In this document: positions 34,491-46,470 of the stretch, piece after piece
Numbering within the stretch: position 1 is the first letter of the stretch
Layout of the letters: each line of letters begins with the position of its first letter
NCBI GenBank assembly: GCA_022494885.1
Contig: JAGVSM010003671.1
Location: forward strand, 1-64,000
Direction of reading: 5' to 3'
DNA length: 64,000 bases
Origin: Micrasema longulum
Taxonomy: Eukaryota > Arthropoda > Insecta > Trichoptera > Brachycentridae
Translations under genes and position numbers: made by a program
Notes under the pieces: generated by a model
The model's input: the letters and a program-made list of their open reading frames with translations, nothing else
Told to the model about the DNA's origin: nothing
The model's database searches: none

Positions 34491-35108
34491 TTTTAAAATC
34501 GAAAATTTGATACAAGTTTAATGACTCGTTGATAACAAAGGTGCGTTTGTAAAATGTTATCCATTCATTGTGCTTTTGAATTGTGTTTTGTCTTCCTAGG
34601 CTTCTTCAAATGTTTGTAATATTCCACCATTTGAACATAATGAAGTACCTAGTAGCTTTCTAAATTCGTAAATTTTCTCGAATATTATTTAAATTAAGAT
34701 CACCGTATATCGAAATCCGGTATTATCTCCACCATCTTACGGGTTCTTAGAAAAATGTCTTCATCATTCGAGGGATATAAAAATATATGTATATATAAAT
34801 ATATATAAAGCAATTTATTTTAAGTTTCAATTGAAGGAAAAATCGGGTACTGGGGATTTTTTGTGCGTTAAAAAATCTTGGCTTCTCTTTTTCGTTTGAA
34901 TACCTCGTTTTTATATTCACGCAAAGAAAAATGTACATTACTAAAACACAAAGATGACAGGATTTTATAGTTGACCGAAAATAGCACGAAAGACAGCGAA
35001 TAATGCATATCGTTTCGATAGTCGGTAACCGCGGTGTTTTCCGTACGACATAATTTCGGCTGCGGTTTATTGTTTCATAGCAGAGGCTGACATCCGCAGG
35101 AATAAAGT
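34491..35108. other. No gene recognised
   Basis: Unassigned. A (TA)-rich run lies at 34785-34806. Confidence 0.4.
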
Positions 35109-35309
35109 TTGAACATATTTGCACGGCCAGGCATAGAGAGTAGCCGTATTATATGGCTATATAGAGAGGTTGCAAGTGCGCACACCGTCCGGTTGTCTCG
35201 GCCCACTGCGGTGCGCGTGACGCAGCCGCAGCTGCCGCGAAGTATTCGGGAGTTCGCCGGCGGCGGCGGTGGCGGTGGCGGTGGCGGTTATGGCATTGTT
35301 CGGCTGAAG
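35109..35309 (+). promoter_or_regulatory. Possible promoter and first exon with poly-glycine
   Basis: A GC-rich island in AT-rich DNA. 'GGCTATATAGAG' (35155-35166) could be a TATA box. It is followed by GC-rich sequence and (GGC/GGT)n (about 35260-35287) that would encode ten glycines. 'CTGAAG|GTACAT' near 35306-35312 could be a splice donor. A frame starting at 35109 is open through all of this. No protein family is recognisable, and no acceptor or second exon was found. Confidence 0.2.
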
Positions 35310-35689
35310 GTACATTTTACAAAGCTACGGCATTTTACAATGACAAAACTGACTTCGGATTAAAAGGGTATTCCGCAAAATGGTCAAGGGAAGCCTCGAC
35401 GGAAAGATAGCTACCGAAGAGAGCTAGGATAAGTTGGAGTCAATTGACAAACATTGTGCCTAGTATTATAATATACGTGCCTACGTTTATATTTGATTTA
35501 AATATTTCAGAACTTAATGGACGTTCGGAGTTCCTTGAATTCACATGTTCTTTAATATTTTTTGTTAAGAAGTCTAGGTAAAAAGCAGAACACGTGAACT
35601 TCTATGCCATATACACCAGGAAACATAAGAAACACAAAAAAATAAAACCATGGATAACCCGGGGACTGATAATTTCTTTCTATAGATTG

Positions 35690-37060
35690 GAAGAATTATA
35701 AGTTAAACTAATACTGTGATACATGGAGTCCAACAAGGATCAGTTCTTGGCCCTTTATTGTTTTAAATTCATATAAACGATCTTCGTAATATTGATGTTT
35801 AAATTTTATTTTTTATTTGTTTATTTTTCCATACACATATTATTTACAAAGAAATATAATTACATAAATACACTTTAGAAAAATACATCTGAAAATAAAG
35901 TTAAAACATGAATTGGAAAAAATTCCCACAAAGAGACTTCAGCGTCTAAGCGTGGACCATTCCTTTGTAATTATTAAAAAGTTTATAGCATTTATATATG
36001 GTATGACATGAACATGAAAAAAAAAAAAAGAAAAACTAAATTAACATGTGCTGGTTAGCTGTTTTCTGATGCCAATAATACCGCAATAATTGTTCTAGGT
36101 AAATTCTGGGAAGAGAGTGCCCTTAAAGGCGATAAAATGTAATCAAAGCTTGGCTAGATCAGAATTTCTTTTCTTTTAATTGGGAAAAACTTTTTGTACA
36201 CCTTTTTACAATTCTAAATCGTCAGCCCCTTCTTCTGAACTTAAAATTATGTTTCAAAATAAAAACTTTAACCTTCATTTATGTTATAAATGTGAAAAAA
36301 TGAAAACTGAAGAGTCCATAAAATATTTAGGAGTAACGTTAGACTGTCAACTTGAATGAACTAATCATATTGAAAAAATTGTTGACAAATTAAAATATTT
36401 GACCTATGTTTTACTAGTTATGTTTATCCAAACACTTATAAAATGGTTTATTATGCTCTTATACAGTCTTTTTTTTCTTGTAGAATAATTGGATGAGGAG
36501 AAGTCTTTACACTTCAAGAAGAAATTACACTTCATAAAAATTAAACTTTTCCCTCCAATCAATTATTTCAGGAAGCCGAACTTTTGAAGCTACGAGAAAT
36601 CTTTTGCCATTAATGCCTAAAATATTTTTTTTTTTCTCTGGCAAAAAACTCATTTTTTATAGCTCCAAAACTGTTCGATGCATTTCATAAGGACAATGTG
36701 ATAGAGATTCATTATTTGAATTTGTTTCGACTAAAATTTTTGTTAATATTATTGATAGAAAAACAGATTAGAATGGCTTATTTTTTTAATAAACAGAATA
36801 AAGGTACTTTAAGTATATGTTCTTATTTTTAGTAACAAAAAAATTGTGTTCTAATATCAGCACTAATTCTTAAACTTTTTGATATGTTGTTTCGTATTCT
36901 TCCAGTTAGCTATATTTCAATTAAAAATAAAATGTATACTCACACATGCCATGCCTTTGTGGGATTTTTTTGTCTAAATATAATAGTTTTTTTGTAACTT
37001 ATGTGTACCTATTGTAAAATGCAAAGAATAAATAAAAATAAATTAAATTAAATTAAAAAA
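35690..37060 (+). pseudogene. LINE family D, split by a LINE-E 3' end
   Basis: Starts in 'GVQQGSVLGPLLF' and 'IHINDLRNID', the reverse-transcriptase block after the first catalytic aspartate. It is then interrupted (35806-36170) and resumes with 'SIKYLGVTLDCQLE*TNHI' near 36320, 'APKLFDAFHK' near 36660 and 'LNLFRLKFLLI'. It ends in an A-rich tail at 37020-37060. It has many stops. Distinct from LINE-A, B and C. Confidence 0.75.
35806..36170 (-). mobile_element. LINE family E 3' end inserted into LINE-D
   Basis: Minus-strand 3' end with the tail at low coordinates ('TTTATTTTTCCATACACATA'). It is homologous to 56147-56570 and shares the two-part hairpin: CCCAC 35925-35929, AGAC 35934-35937, GTCT 35944-35947, GTGG 35952-35955. 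It separates two blocks of LINE-D reverse transcriptase. Confidence 0.75.
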
Positions 37061-37069
37061 AAATACATG

Positions 37070-37240
37070 TAGATATGTGCATCCATACATTTTTCATCAT
37101 CATAATCACTGCATGTCCGCTCCCTAATTGGAGCATACGGTGTCCACAAAGAGCCTTCATGCCTCTATCGGCTGCCAGCTTCTGTGGGTCCTCCCAAGTC
37201 AGGTTCACGCTATATAAACTGCCGACGAATAGTCAGCAAT
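37070..37240 (-). pseudogene. RTE-type LINE 3' end
   Basis: The minus strand reads 'LTWEDPQKLAADRGMKALCG', the usual closing segment of RTE-type LINE proteins (TWED...DR..W..LV). It is followed by a short 3' UTR with a GCTCC..GGAGC hairpin and a CATCAT/ATGATG run at 37097-37105. The SINE S2 3' end has the same layout. Confidence 0.5.
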
Positions 37241-40200
37241 GGACGTGCAGGACGTCGAGAACCTGATACCTTGTAAAATGGCGAGTGTCCGAGGCATTTT
37301 GTGGGGGTTTCGCAATCAATGGATTTTGGGAAGGTAAGGTGATTAGCCCTACGCTCTCGAAGCCTTAGGTCTGCGAGCAATTGCCCTGTAATCCCCGCAG
37401 TCAGCTAAACCTACCCACTCAGGCACGGGCGACCTTTCGATCTCTTTTCGTTTTTTTTTTATTTCTCATTAAAATAACAAAATTTTGTGAAATAACAAAA
37501 AAAATGTCCTTATTTTTTCAGAATAAAATTGAAATTTTTCTCTTTCGTTATTATGTGAAACAAACTCCATCATTAGAAGGTACATCTCCTTTTCAATTTT
37601 TACAGTATTTCTTCATAGATCGACCCCTCATACGTATAATATCGTAACCCACAAATTGTCAATTTTGTATTTTTAATGTATTTCGTATAATATTTTTAGT
37701 TCCAAGTTAGATTTTTGCATCAGTATGATTGTGTTATTCGGCCCAGAAGGCGTCCGTCGTGTGCATTGTTTTTAGTTTTAATGGCATTTTAAATTTTATT
37801 TTTTTCAAAATGATTCCCAGTTATGCGAAAATTAAAAAAATCTGGCCAACTAAAGTACGAAATATGTGATTTAGCCTTAGAAACTAAATTTTCCGTCGTA
37901 CAATAGAAACTCCAAAAATAAATTCATCGTATAATAACCAAAACCTATATTTGAGGGAAAAACAGTAAGATGTTTGATATAATATACCAATTGATGAAAT
38001 TATTTATTTTTAAAGGATTAACTTTGTAATCAAATATGTTTATTAATCTAAGTAAACACAATTATTAAAATTGATTTAATACTGATATTATTTTTGTTTG
38101 ATTTTACTCTAATTATTACAATTTGTTATGATATACCGAATGGTAAAGTTTATTGTCGTTAGCGCTTCTTACGATTGTATACATCGTTAGTGAGTATCAA
38201 ATAATTATCGTATGTTTCCCATACAATATTTTTTTAAATTTTACTTTCAATACCTTATTTTACTCTACGAATTTTAAAGAATAATATCGTATATGCATTT
38301 TTACAAAAACCACAAAACATTTCAGGTATTTTGTAGGCTTATTTGAAAAAGTATGTATAAATAAATATGGATACTATTTTTTTTTTAATCGGTCAGTATG
38401 TAAATTTACACTGGACAAAAATAAATTTAAACCCCTTTCCTTTAAAATCGTGTTAGTGAGTTACGATATTATGCATAGGAGGTGTTGAGATATTGCCGAC
38501 GAAACGACGATATAACATACTCGTACTTGTAGATTGGAAGATATTATAAACAACCTGAGGGTGGTCTTCGACGAGTCGAAAGCTCCGAATTCTCCGCTTT
38601 ATCTATTATTGCGATATGTGTTGAGCGTATTCAAAGGTCCACTTGCCATTTCCTGCCTCCAAAGCTTTTAACGTCACATATTTATGTATGAATAATAATG
38701 AATTATTCCTTACTTTCGCTGAATACTTCCGCACGCACGCAAACCATATTATATTCATACAGGCGATGAAAAATTGTTATACGTTTAATCTCTTTTTTAT
38801 AAAAACTTTAAATAATACTTTTATTGCTACCATCGCGACATTGTTTCGCAAAGGTAGACAGAAAGGATGGACCGCCGCACGCATCTATCCTTACTTACAT
38901 TCCTACCCTCTTCCACATTTGTACAACTAAAATATTTTAGCCAAAATAATCGATAATAATTAGGATGTAAATGCATTAGCTTTGTGGTCAAATTTCTAAA
39001 AGGAATAAATATGTTTACTTATTGAAATTCTTCATTACTTCGTTTAATTTCACGTTACATAAAATTCAGAAAGACAATAGAAAAAAATTCCCAGTAATTT
39101 ATTACACTCTAAATAAACCGGTTACAAGCTCGTAACATTTATTTTATGTCTTGGAATGTCAGTTTTGCATCTGAACGGATATATCGTTTAAGCAAATGTC
39201 CAGGTACGGCACAAATAAACACCGATCGATTTAAACATAACTAAACGCGACTAGGTAACTGCATTAAGAAGAGGGTGATAAATAATGGTGGAAAGGGGTG
39301 ATGAATAGTATAGTTCCACAATCAAGACAGGGGTGCAATAAAAATGGAATAAGGAAAGGGAATTTGGGAATGCATTGCAAGATTTACTCTCCCCGATAAA
39401 CGCTGGTTGATAAGCTTAATATCCGTTACATAAAAACGCCTAAACTATTAGGATATAGAGAAAACGTACATTTTATGTATCCTGTGCCCTAATTTTCAAA
39501 AATAAGTTGAAGAAAAAAGAATTACCGACGTGTTAGTGAACGAATATAATTAGATGAAAACCCACACACTATGATAATAATATATAGAGAAAATACCCCT
39601 AAGAGTACGCACCTAACGTAATGTTTTGCTTTTCAGATTTTCTTAAAGATTTTTGTGTCAAACAAATACCCCATTATTATACACAGTCTATCAAGTACTA
39701 TAGAGCAACCGGTTTGATACTGACTATTCAATTGAAAAAATAATTTTAAACGAGAAATGCGCGCTCTTTGATCAAAATACCAAAAAAGTACGTGACTGAC
39801 TCCCTAAAAGTACGTAAATTTACAAAATTACAATGACAGTTAACAAACTTCTTAACAATTTGATTTAACGATAATATTATATATATTTCGTCAAGAAAAC
39901 AAAATTATAGCAGTACAATAATCAAGACATACACAGTACCTTAAGTCGTCTGTGCAAAATATTAGATGAAAATGCAACTTTATAATTTATTTAGTCTGCT
40001 GGCCAGATGCATCAACTCAGTTGGTGGTATGAGTATTTAGATAAAATATTTTTTGTTTTTTCGAGAAAATTATAAGTGTTTGCCAGAAATAAAATATAAA
40101 ATGAGATATTGTCTACTCTAAAGCCTACTCTAATGGTCTACATACCTCCCTTACGGAATAAAAGTAAAAATGCATTTTTTATATGTTTTGCCTTATTTTC

Positions 40201-41067
40201 TTGCCGTGTTATTTATTATTTTTATTTCCTAAATTTATCGCATAAATAAGTATACATATTTAATACCAGGGAATTGATATAAAACTAGTGATTTAGAAAA
40301 TGAATAAGGAGCGTTCTCCGGTTAGGACAGTCCCCATCTTACATGGCTCAGCGTGTTTTAGAACTAAGGTGGACATGTTTTATGTTATAAAGTATAAGTA
40401 GGTCTATACTAATATAACAATAACAAAAAACAGCTACTTAATTATAAATGCATAGTTAATTAAATGTAAAAAATTAATAATCATTATTTTATAAATATAA
40501 AGTATATATTGTAACGCTATGGCCCTTCACGCATATAGATGCTCATCAGATCACCTACATGGTATGGATGGCCATTGAATAAAAATCAACCACTTAAATT
40601 TTTCTTACTTCCAAATGGGCCAAGACAAAATACAAACTCATCCTAGACAATGTAAGGGTGGTATAATCAAAAAGGACAAGATAAATAAATATAAATATGA
40701 ATATGAATCCTGGTCGACGCGACGTTCAAATCGACCTCAATCGGATTATACCCATAGGTTTCCATTCAATAAATGCCAGAGAAAAGGGACATCGTTGAAA
40801 AAGATAAATTAACAAATAAAATTACCCATTTGTAAATGAAAAAAAAACAGATAAATAATTAGATAAATCAAGTTTTATATGGCCGAGTTTTATTACAAAC
40901 GCATTCACCGATCTAACTCAATCGAGAAGCATGAAACCTCAATTGAAACTATGGACTGCGAGCTAAGAGTAGGCACTTCCAAAAGAAATAAATAAAACGT
41001 TCTTCAAAAGTAATACATGACAATAATCTGGAAAGTCGTCAACCTTAATATAAGATAATAAGATAAC
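37241..41067. other. Long stretch with no recognised gene or repeat
   Basis: Nothing assignable in nearly 4 kb. 'AAGGTAAGGTGATTAGCCCT' (37332-37351) resembles the S2 body and may be a scrap of it. Other frames (37381, 38643, 40615) lack motifs. It may be single-copy intergenic or intronic DNA. Confidence 0.4.
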
Positions 41068-41640
41068 TCATTTAGACTGGCCTAGAAATTCACCTGACCT
41101 GTATCCCATAGAACATTTGTGGGCGGTTTGTAAATCTAGGATACAAAAATTGGACTGCACCACCAAGATAAAGATGATAGAAGCTGTTATGCAGATGTGG
41201 TTTCCAGATGACAGAATAAAAGAAAATTGTCGATGTTTAATTGATTCCATCCCGAAACGTGTTCAGGCTGTTATAAAAGCAACAGGAGGACAAACATCTT
41301 ATTAAATAACAAATATTTTATGATTATTAATAAAAATATTAATGAAAAATGTACCTATTTTATGATTATAAGAAATTTTATTCCATTCATTCGCACAATA
41401 ATGGATGTTCTATTTATTTTCCTGAAACTTGAAGCAGTTTTGTACTTTCTTTGCACAAAATTGATTTCCTGTCGTAGTAAAGAAGAGTATTTTTTCAGTG
41501 TAGAGTTTGATGCTATAGTTTATTGTTATGCACCTACTGTTTTTGACAAGGGTGTGTATCATTTTTGTGCAAATTGTTTCAAATTTACCGATTATTTACT
41601 TGTAGTGAAACAGAAGAGAAGCTAACGATAGTATTTCGGT
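41068..41640 (+). pseudogene. Tc1-like transposase C-terminus and flank
   Basis: 41078 on reads 'LDWPRNSPDLYPIEHLWAVC', the conserved end of the Tc1 DDE domain (DWPA.SPDLNPIEHLW), then continues open to 'ATGGQTSY' and a stop at 41303. The first two catalytic aspartates are missing. Downstream at 41538-41560 'CTGTTTTTGACAAGGGTGTG' resembles Tc1-type end sequence, so the element may have ended near 41640. Confidence 0.8.
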
Positions 41641-41799
41641 TTGCATTCACCCCATTGGCATCGGTATACAAAATACAATTCGACATAAACTTTATCGCAA
41701 TCTAATACGTCTGTGCACGCTATGACCTACATAACCCACTCACACAATGGTATTGACCATCCCTGCGTACAGTTTACCGTTTCCTACAATACCAACAGT

Positions 41800-41945
41800 G
41801 GCCAGTGGCGGGCCAGTGCACGGCCCGCGGGCTCGGTGTGTCGCACAGTGCGGGAACGCTATCGGGGAGTGCGTTACACTTCTTCCGCAGCCCGCAGCAG
41901 CTTTACCAGGAAAGAGATACTCCGACGCTATTTCGGATAGTATTT
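41800..41945. other. GC-rich patch, no assignable gene
   Basis: Three overlapping plus-strand frames are open through 'GGCCAGTGGCGGGCCAGTGC' and following sequence, which is expected from GC-rich, stop-poor DNA. It could be a host 5' region, but there is no motif to support it. Confidence 0.25.
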
Positions 41946-42130
41946 ATTATGCTACGTAAACATCGCACAACCAAAATGTTTTATAAAGATGTTTTGTTAA
42001 AAATGTTAGAATCCAAACAACAAAAACAGGTCAGCTATGGCAAAATTCCGTTTTCGGGCGGATAACGAATACAGTTTTGTGTGTGAAATTGAACTAGAAT
42101 ATTCCGAAAAAGGAAATACAGGGGAGAAAA

Positions 42131-42379
42131 CTCCGCCGCGCTGTGTAGCATTTGTCTACCGTAATCGAGGTCCTGGGTTCGATTCCTGGGAGGGTACGCA
42201 TGTTTATAAAGTAGTTTTACGTGACAATATTTCCAATTCCTCGGACTGGCACCGGAAGGGTAAGACTGATCGCCTTACCTTACCGCGACAGATAATCGAA
42301 ATACGCTACATTTGAATTAGCGGTGCAGTGCCCTCTGCACCTCCGGTCTTGGATGAGGGTTAACGGATGATGATGAGGC
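42131..42379 (+). repeat. SINE S2 copy, near full length, plus strand
   Basis: Head with 'GCATTTGTCTACC' and B box 'GGGTTCGATTCCTGGG' (42176-42191). The body has 'CGGACTGGCACCGGAAGGGT', 'ATCGAAATACGCTACATTTG' and 'GCGGTGCAGTGCCCTCTGC', with a GATGATGATGA tail. Confidence 0.85.
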
Positions 42380-42459
42380 AAAGTTGATTTCAATTTCAAT
42401 TTTAGCCACAGATTGAAAAATATTAAAACGATTTTTTATTTATTTTTTAATTTGAAAAT

Positions 42460-43140
42460 TTATTTTAAAACCCTTACGGATTATAACATTCATTTTATAA
42501 AAAATAATATAAACATTTTTCATTCATACTTTGTTGTTCAAAATAATATTTTTTACATCTTTTGAAAAGTTTGTCTGAGTCTTTTGTTTAATTTTGTCTG
42601 GTAGTTTATTGTATAATTTCAGTCCCTGGTTCATTAGTCTTGATTGTCCTTGTCTTGTTTTAAAAACTTGTATATGGTATTTGTCTGATATTTTCGTATT
42701 ATGCCCATGTTGACTACATTTTTTTACAAGTTTTAGTTCTTTATCTACTATTACATTTGTGGCTAATTTATGGATAAATTTTAATGATTGTAGTTGAAAA
42801 AGTTCAGTTATATTTAATTGCTTAGTTTGTTTAAAAAGTTCTCTAGTTGGAGTTAGATAGGGAAGGTCATATACTAACTTTAATAATTTATTTTGTTGTC
42901 TTTGTAGTATTTTTATGTCATTTTGATATCCTGTTCCCCATAGTAGTTGCGTAAAACATATTTTAGTTTTTACATAGGCTTCATACATTAGATTTTTTCG
43001 GTTTTTGGAACAAAGTTTTTGATTTTTAAACAAAGACTCGATAATGTGTAATTCATTAAAAATCTTAAAATTATTTGTTTGCAGCAAAATAAACATCTCA
43101 GTCATGAAATTGTCAATAATTCACTCTAAAATTATTTAAG
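42460..43140 (-). pseudogene. LINE family A, 3' end, least decayed copy
   Basis: A 193-codon minus-strand frame (43105-42524), the longest intact stretch of this family. It holds the reverse-transcriptase C-terminus: 'MYEAYVKTKICFTQLLWGTG', 'LQRQQNKLLKLVYDLPYL', 'LYNKLPDKIKQKTQTNF' and a stop after 'KDVKNIILNNKV'. The YVKS.L.Y....WG and QNK.LK blocks are typical of Jockey/CR1-type LINEs. The 3' UTR is short and carries 'ATCCGTAAGGGTTTT' before an A-rich tail. 5'-truncated near 43140. The absence of stops makes it the youngest A copy here. Confidence 0.85.
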
Positions 43141-44630
43141 AAGAACAAAAAATATTGTTTTGATTGTATCAAATTACAAACAATCTATTCCGTTGCGATA
43201 AACATGTACCTTTGTATATGTAATATGTAAATAGAGCTGCACAGTTTTACATACAAGGCTGCTCAGTTGTTCTTATAAAGCTGCACAGTTTTATTAATGT
43301 GTTTTTATTTTCATATTCAATAATATCATCATAGAAATGTATTGACAAGCTATCACTGAGAGTTTATCGAAGTTTGAACAAATATAATTTTTTCAATGTA
43401 TTGTTAATTATTATGCTCTGATGAGAACGGATTATAAATACGAAGGTTAATTATGAGGGAATATGAATGTCTCAGTATTTACGGTGCGTATGACCTGTAA
43501 TTTTCTGGTAGAAACTAGCGTTGTCTGCAAACATTTGGGCATTCTCAAAATATTTTTTAAATTATTTAATCAAAATACTCTCGATGAGAGTTTTCTTGTA
43601 TTTCCATATTTACATTATTTTACTGAGACTACAACAAAAACCCTAGGATTTTTTTTTTGTTCCACCAATTTATAGTTGCATTTGAAAATATTCAAAATAG
43701 ATATTTCGAAAGCTATGCCGCGGGTGAGGAAGGTTAAAAACGACCACGGTGCACAGCGTCCATAATCAACCTAGATTATGGAAGCTGCGATGCTATTCAA
43801 AGCGTCGGAAAAGGGTGCAAACGACACAAACTCATTATGCAACTGCACGGCTGGGAAAATCTTGGAAACATAACAACCTCTGCGTAATATTGTAAATTTA
43901 CCTATACAAAATATTAGTTATCTAAAACTGGGTTATTAAGGAATAAACTTATTCCATGTAGGTACACTTCGTTTTTTCTTTCAATTGTATGTGACAGACT
44001 GATGAAATGGTCCGGCGCCATTTTGTTCTGTTTTCTAATTACGCTTTACAATGACTACGCGCGGCGGCGCTCGACAGACGCAGACAAAAAGCGATGCATT
44101 ACACACAAAGAGTTCTACTGCCGAGTACTGTGGTCTCACAGAACCCGGTACCGGGGGATACGTTCGTTCGCAGGTTGCCGGCTCTCCGGTATGAAGTTTT
44201 CGGGGTATGTGCCCTCACGGTGAAGAGTGGAGAGTAGGAAGGCCCGTAGCCGCATCGATCTGGAACGGGGAATGAGAAAACTTTCCAAAGAGTGTTGCTC
44301 CACTACGCTACGTGTTGCTCGGGTCGCTCTACGTTCCCGAGTTTAGGCACGAGAAAGTATTTCAGTAGCAGTATATTATTGGCTCCAATACTGAGTCATT
44401 ATTTTGTAATTACTGTATCACGAATTGTTTAGCGCTCGATATTTTTTTAAGTATTAAATAGTAAAATGCTCGTTTATCAAATGAATCACAAAATGTTTCG
44501 CATTTAAAAAAAATAAATCATTGAGTAATTTTTACCCAACATGAATGATTTAATAATAAATTACTCGATTGATTTTAATTTTTGTACCTACTGAATCAAC
44601 TTAACTTTTTGCAATTTAAAAAAAAATATT
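43141..44630. other. No gene recognised; GC-richer at 44000-44340
   Basis: Unassigned. The plus frame 44002-44223 crosses a GC-rich stretch ('GCGCGGCGGCGCTCGACAGA') but shows no domain. Confidence 0.35.
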
Positions 44631-44633
44631 TAA

Positions 44634-45110
44634 TTTTTATTTTATTTTATTTTACGCTTTATTTATTTTATAATTCACTAGAATACATTATATAACTGAA
44701 CTAACAACGTATTCCGCACTGGGAAAACCCATGCCTTAAAAAAATATACAAATTTATATAACTTTATTTATTTATTTTATTTATTTATTTATTTTATTTA
44801 TATTTATTATATAGTACTTGGACATATACTAGGTAATTCGTACTTGGACATAACTAGTTAAAAAGAATCTTATAATTTTGTACAATATTTTAAACTAAAA
44901 CTAATGAAAAATTTACACTATACTATAAAGAGAGGAAAGGTGATGGGAAGGAAATACGAAAGAGAAGGGAACAACTCGAACATTTAGAGAGTGATATTTC
45001 AATATTTATTTGAATGTTAATTAAGAAGTGGCATTCCACAATCGAGCAGCGACTACTGAAAAAGAGAATGATTTTTTTTTACATAGGTGAATGGGTATTT
45101 CTTTAACCCT
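44634..45110 (-). pseudogene. Two adjacent minus-strand LINE 3' ends
   Basis: Two T-rich runs, 'TTTTATTTTATTTTATTTTA' (44635-44654) and (TTTA)n (44763-44805), look like reversed A-rich tails of separate insertions. Above the second, 45080-45025 reads 'SFSFSVVAARLWNATS' and a stop on the minus strand, a familiar LINE C-terminal block (F.V.A.RLWN.LP). The remaining coding part is unrecognised. Confidence 0.55.
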
Positions 45111-45419
45111 TTGGTTATCTCGTTAATAGAACGGAAAGATAGTCCATGTTGTGATAGAGATTTTTCCATTTCTTTTGAGTTTAGAAACAGGCTAAGTGGG
45201 AATATTCAAAATATAGTAAAGACGTCACAAAATGTGAATGTTTTTTCTATGCCCGATACTCTGCCAGTACAGTTGCGTGCATATACATATAAAAGTATCG
45301 CAAATTTCGAATTTCGAAAGCTCAATCATCCTAATGGAAGCTGCCACACGAGCCAAGACCGAAAAAAGCGTGTCAAATTCGGTCGAATGTGAAGGTTTTG
45401 CTTAGAGTTTTCTTCAATT

Positions 45420-45765
45420 GCAGGGGCGTGGCGCATCGCGAGTTCTAGCCACAGGGTAGAACGGTCAATAATTGCTGCTAGTAATGCGCAATTCGCGCGA
45501 ACCGATCCTCCAGAAACGCTTAAATTTGTGGAAGAACAAAAATTGGCTTTTTCACCATGATAACGTCCCTGCTCACACATCGTTGCTTGTGGGCGAATTT
45601 TTGGCCAACTAATAATGCCGCAACTACCGTATTGCCCAAATCTGGCCTCTTGTGATTTTGTTTTGCTCCCGAAACTGAAGCGGCCCATGAAAGGACGACG
45701 CTACGCTACGATTGAGGAAATAAAGACGGCATCGAAGGGGAAGCTGAACCATTTTTATATTTAAT
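45420..45765 (+). pseudogene. mariner transposase fragment
   Basis: 'FHHDNVPAHTS' (45548-45580) holds the second catalytic aspartate of mariner DDD transposases (HDNAPAHT). After a frame change, 45628-45765 reads 'YCPNLASCDFVLLPKLKRPM', 'KGRRYATIEEIKTASKG', the YSPDLAPCDFFLFPKLK..LKGRRF block, with D mutated to N in SPDL but the catalytic D of CDF kept. Stops and frameshifts inactivate it. No terminal inverted repeats were identified. Confidence 0.85.
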
Positions 45766-46290
45766 AAATAAACAATTTTTGAAAAAACACAAAATTCGCG
45801 ATACTTTTCAAACAGACTACTATTAAGGGCATTTTGTAGCGCTGTGAACGCCAGGATCACGTGGAACTAGTTATCGTGCCTGCAGCGCCCCCGAGTGGCG
45901 ACGAAGGAAAGTCACGAAGAAGGTCACGCGGGAGACGCACTCACCGAGAGCAGGGAGAATATATGATGGTGCAATATCATAGTAATACTTAAGGTTTTTA
46001 TTCTAATAAAATACTTAATTATACCTCTAACAGATCAGAAGTGGGATGTGACAAACGCCTAGTTTTCGTGTTATATGTAATTATTCAAATGTGTAAAATG
46101 TGTAAAATGCGTGCTTGAAAGTGACAGGGGAACAAAACGTGCATAATTTGGTAAGTTCAGTTCTCTTTTTAAGTGCTTGGGAAAAGATATTATAATAGTA
46201 TATCTAAAATAGTGACAAATAAAACGTCGAACACCAATATGGATAGGTCACATTTAATACACAGTAGAAGAATGCTGCTTACAGCATATC
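45766..46290. other. No gene recognised
   Basis: Unassigned. GC-richer at 45870-45950 without an assignable frame. Confidence 0.4.
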
Positions 46291-46470
46291 GCTAACGGGC
46301 GTAAGTATAGCCTGTGAGCTCGCCAATACATGACAGATGACATTAACATAACCATAGAAAAACATAGCAGTTGAGCTCTCAGAAGTAAAGCAACGTGAAT
46401 GCAGCAATGCTTGAACTACATGTCAATAATATTCTAATAATATATAATATTATTTGGCCATTTAAAGCAC

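Noticed and set aside
45087..45392. 101-codon plus-strand frame
   Set aside because: The minus strand here has a LINE C-terminal block next to an A-rich tail. The plus frame has no recognisable domain.
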